Source of the DNA: Flavobacterium kingsejongi
Lineage (GTDB): Bacteria; Bacteroidota; Bacteroidia; Flavobacteriales; Flavobacteriaceae
DNA: 64,000 bases
NCBI RefSeq assembly: GCF_003076475.1
Contig: NZ_CP020919.1
Span: 2,108,001 to 2,172,000 of the forward strand
Reading direction: 5' to 3'
Shown here: positions 63,204 through 64,000 of the stretch, in pieces
How positions within the stretch are numbered: position 1 is the stretch's first letter
Layout: each line of letters begins with the position of its first letter
Position numbers and translations under genes: made by a program
Notes under the pieces: generated by a model
Database searches by the model: none
Seen by the model: the letters and a program-made list of their open reading frames with translations, nothing else
What the model was told of the DNA's origin: nothing

Positions 63204-63563
63204 TTACTTTTTTAAATTGTTATTGAGTTTTTGAATCATTTCCAGGTGTTTGTCTAATGCAGCTTTAAGAAGGTCTTCCTGCGGAATGTCGGTAGTCGCT
63301 ACTCCGTAATAGGCAAGGTATTCTTTTGCTTTTTCAGTAAGATCCACTGTGGCTTTTTGACGGGAAGCAGGATCGGAGGCGAGCTGTCTGCTGTAATCAC
63401 CAAAGGATTTTTCAAAACGTTGCATTTCCTCTGTTTTCTGCATTTTTGAAAATTTTGCATGTTCAGCATTTTTGTTGTAGCCGGACTGATCTGTGACAGC
63501 ATCATTCGCTTCACATGCAATGCACAGCGTTGCTGCAGCGACCATAAAGATTAATTTTTTCAT
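63204..63563 (-). CDS. Small helical lipoprotein of unknown function
   Basis: A 119-aa predicted lipoprotein; the lipobox ends at Cys17 (AATLCIAC). The mature part is charged and helical (HAKFSKMQKTEEMQRFEKSF, then ATVDLTEKAKEYLAYYGVAT, then LKAALDKHLEMIQKLNNN) with no recognised domain. Gene order, with a secreted protein gene 4 nt after its stop codon, suggests that the two products work together. Confidence 0.75.
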   Translation of the reverse strand: MKKLIFMVAAATLCIACEANDAVTDQSGYNKNAEHAKFSKMQKTEEMQRFEKSFGDYSRQLASDPASRQKATVDLTEKAKEYLAYYGVATTDIPQEDLLKAALDKHLEMIQKLNNNLKK

Positions 63564-64000
63564 GATTAAATAGGAATTTGGGGTTGAATAATTAAATATA
63601 TAGGTTGTACTATATCGTATAAAGCGCTACTGATAATAACCATAATGAGTTATACTGGTGCCAATTTGATTTTAGATTCCTGATTAAAATAAATGTGCAT
63701 AAAAACAGGCCAATTATTTTTTGAATCCTGTCTGGTAATTCTAAACAGGTTTTCTCTCAATACGGATTATTTTAAAGTCAAAGCAGTAGCTAACTGTAAA
63801 GTGTAGGAGGTTGCAGTATAGTGTAATATTCTAAATGGACGGAATGATGTATTCTGCAAAGGGTAAAATACGTTAGGAATGTTTTTTCTGATATCATTAG
63901 ATTAAAATTTGGGGCTTAAATAATAATAACGACTTAACTTGTAGGAAGTTAATCCTTTGCTAATATAGAAAAATAAACTGATTTTAATCTTTTAGTTGTA
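63564..64000. other. Intergenic region to the window end, no gene seen
   Basis: AT-rich sequence of 437 bp. No coding frame of reasonable size, RNA gene, hairpin terminator or consensus promoter was recognised. It must contain the promoter of the minus-strand operon that starts at 63563. Confidence 0.5.

Overview
The window looks like a chromosomal segment of a member of the Flavobacteriaceae (Bacteroidetes), most likely Flavobacterium or a close relative. The evidence is a low-GC, lipid A-making Gram-negative gene set; -7 promoter elements of the Bacteroidetes form TAnnTTTG in front of many genes; almost no Shine-Dalgarno sequences; several Type IX secretion (T9SS) cargo proteins with C-terminal sorting domains; STN/TonB-dependent receptors with FecI/FecR partners; GH97 and DUF1349 proteins; and an ISAon1-type insertion sequence. 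Most of the window is ordinary core genome.

Layout. 1-190: the end of an rRNA operon (5S rRNA and terminator). 204-279: a pentanucleotide microsatellite. 282-1865: an ISAon1-type element whose left end is duplicated in tandem. 2056-8906: small secreted protein, DUF4369 lipoprotein, M61 peptidase, DUF2805 protein, DoxX-like membrane protein, a CHASE3 histidine kinase cut short by an in-frame TAG, and an EamA transporter. 9188-11947: DUF1349 protein and GH97 alpha-glucosidase. 12435-15014: T9SS adhesin. 15145-20850: HtpG, lipocalin-like lipoprotein, OmpA-family lipoprotein, TetR-like regulator and ABC1 kinase. 21034-25712: lone ABC ATPase and a large T9SS surface protein split by a frameshift at a run of eight T. 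25789-31688: alpha/beta hydrolase, coiled-coil zinc-ribbon-like protein, NIF3 protein, LpxK, purine nucleoside phosphorylase and a FabH-type ketosynthase. 31804-39026: TonB-dependent-receptor-like outer-membrane barrel and a 1,530-residue choice-of-anchor-L T9SS protein with nine internal repeats. 39342-45732: ArgS followed by a three-gene O-acetylation cassette (SGNH, LysM-SGNH, MBOAT). 45781-51110: TonB receptor with STN domain, FecR, ECF sigma factor, and a divergent LamG lipoprotein. 51231-55324: Ffh, FolD, and MgtE behind a long structured leader with a tiny ORF. 55348-60981: RluF, GAPDH, LipA, TonB, sigma factor and GT2 glycosyltransferase. 61155-62537: a complete IS256-family element with a target duplication. 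62585-63563: two small exported proteins of unknown function.

Functional themes. Much of the non-housekeeping content serves the cell surface: T9SS adhesins, surface lipoproteins, a polysaccharide O-acetylation cassette, an FecI/FecR/TonB-receptor signalling unit, a TonB energy transducer, and periplasmic or surface glycan breakdown. The points most worth a second look are the mgtE leader with its acidic mini-ORF, the T8 frameshift in the T9SS surface protein, the in-frame stop near the end of the histidine kinase, the duplicated IS end beside a microsatellite, and the O-acetylation cassette with two different SGNH partners. No CRISPR array, prophage, restriction or defence island was seen.
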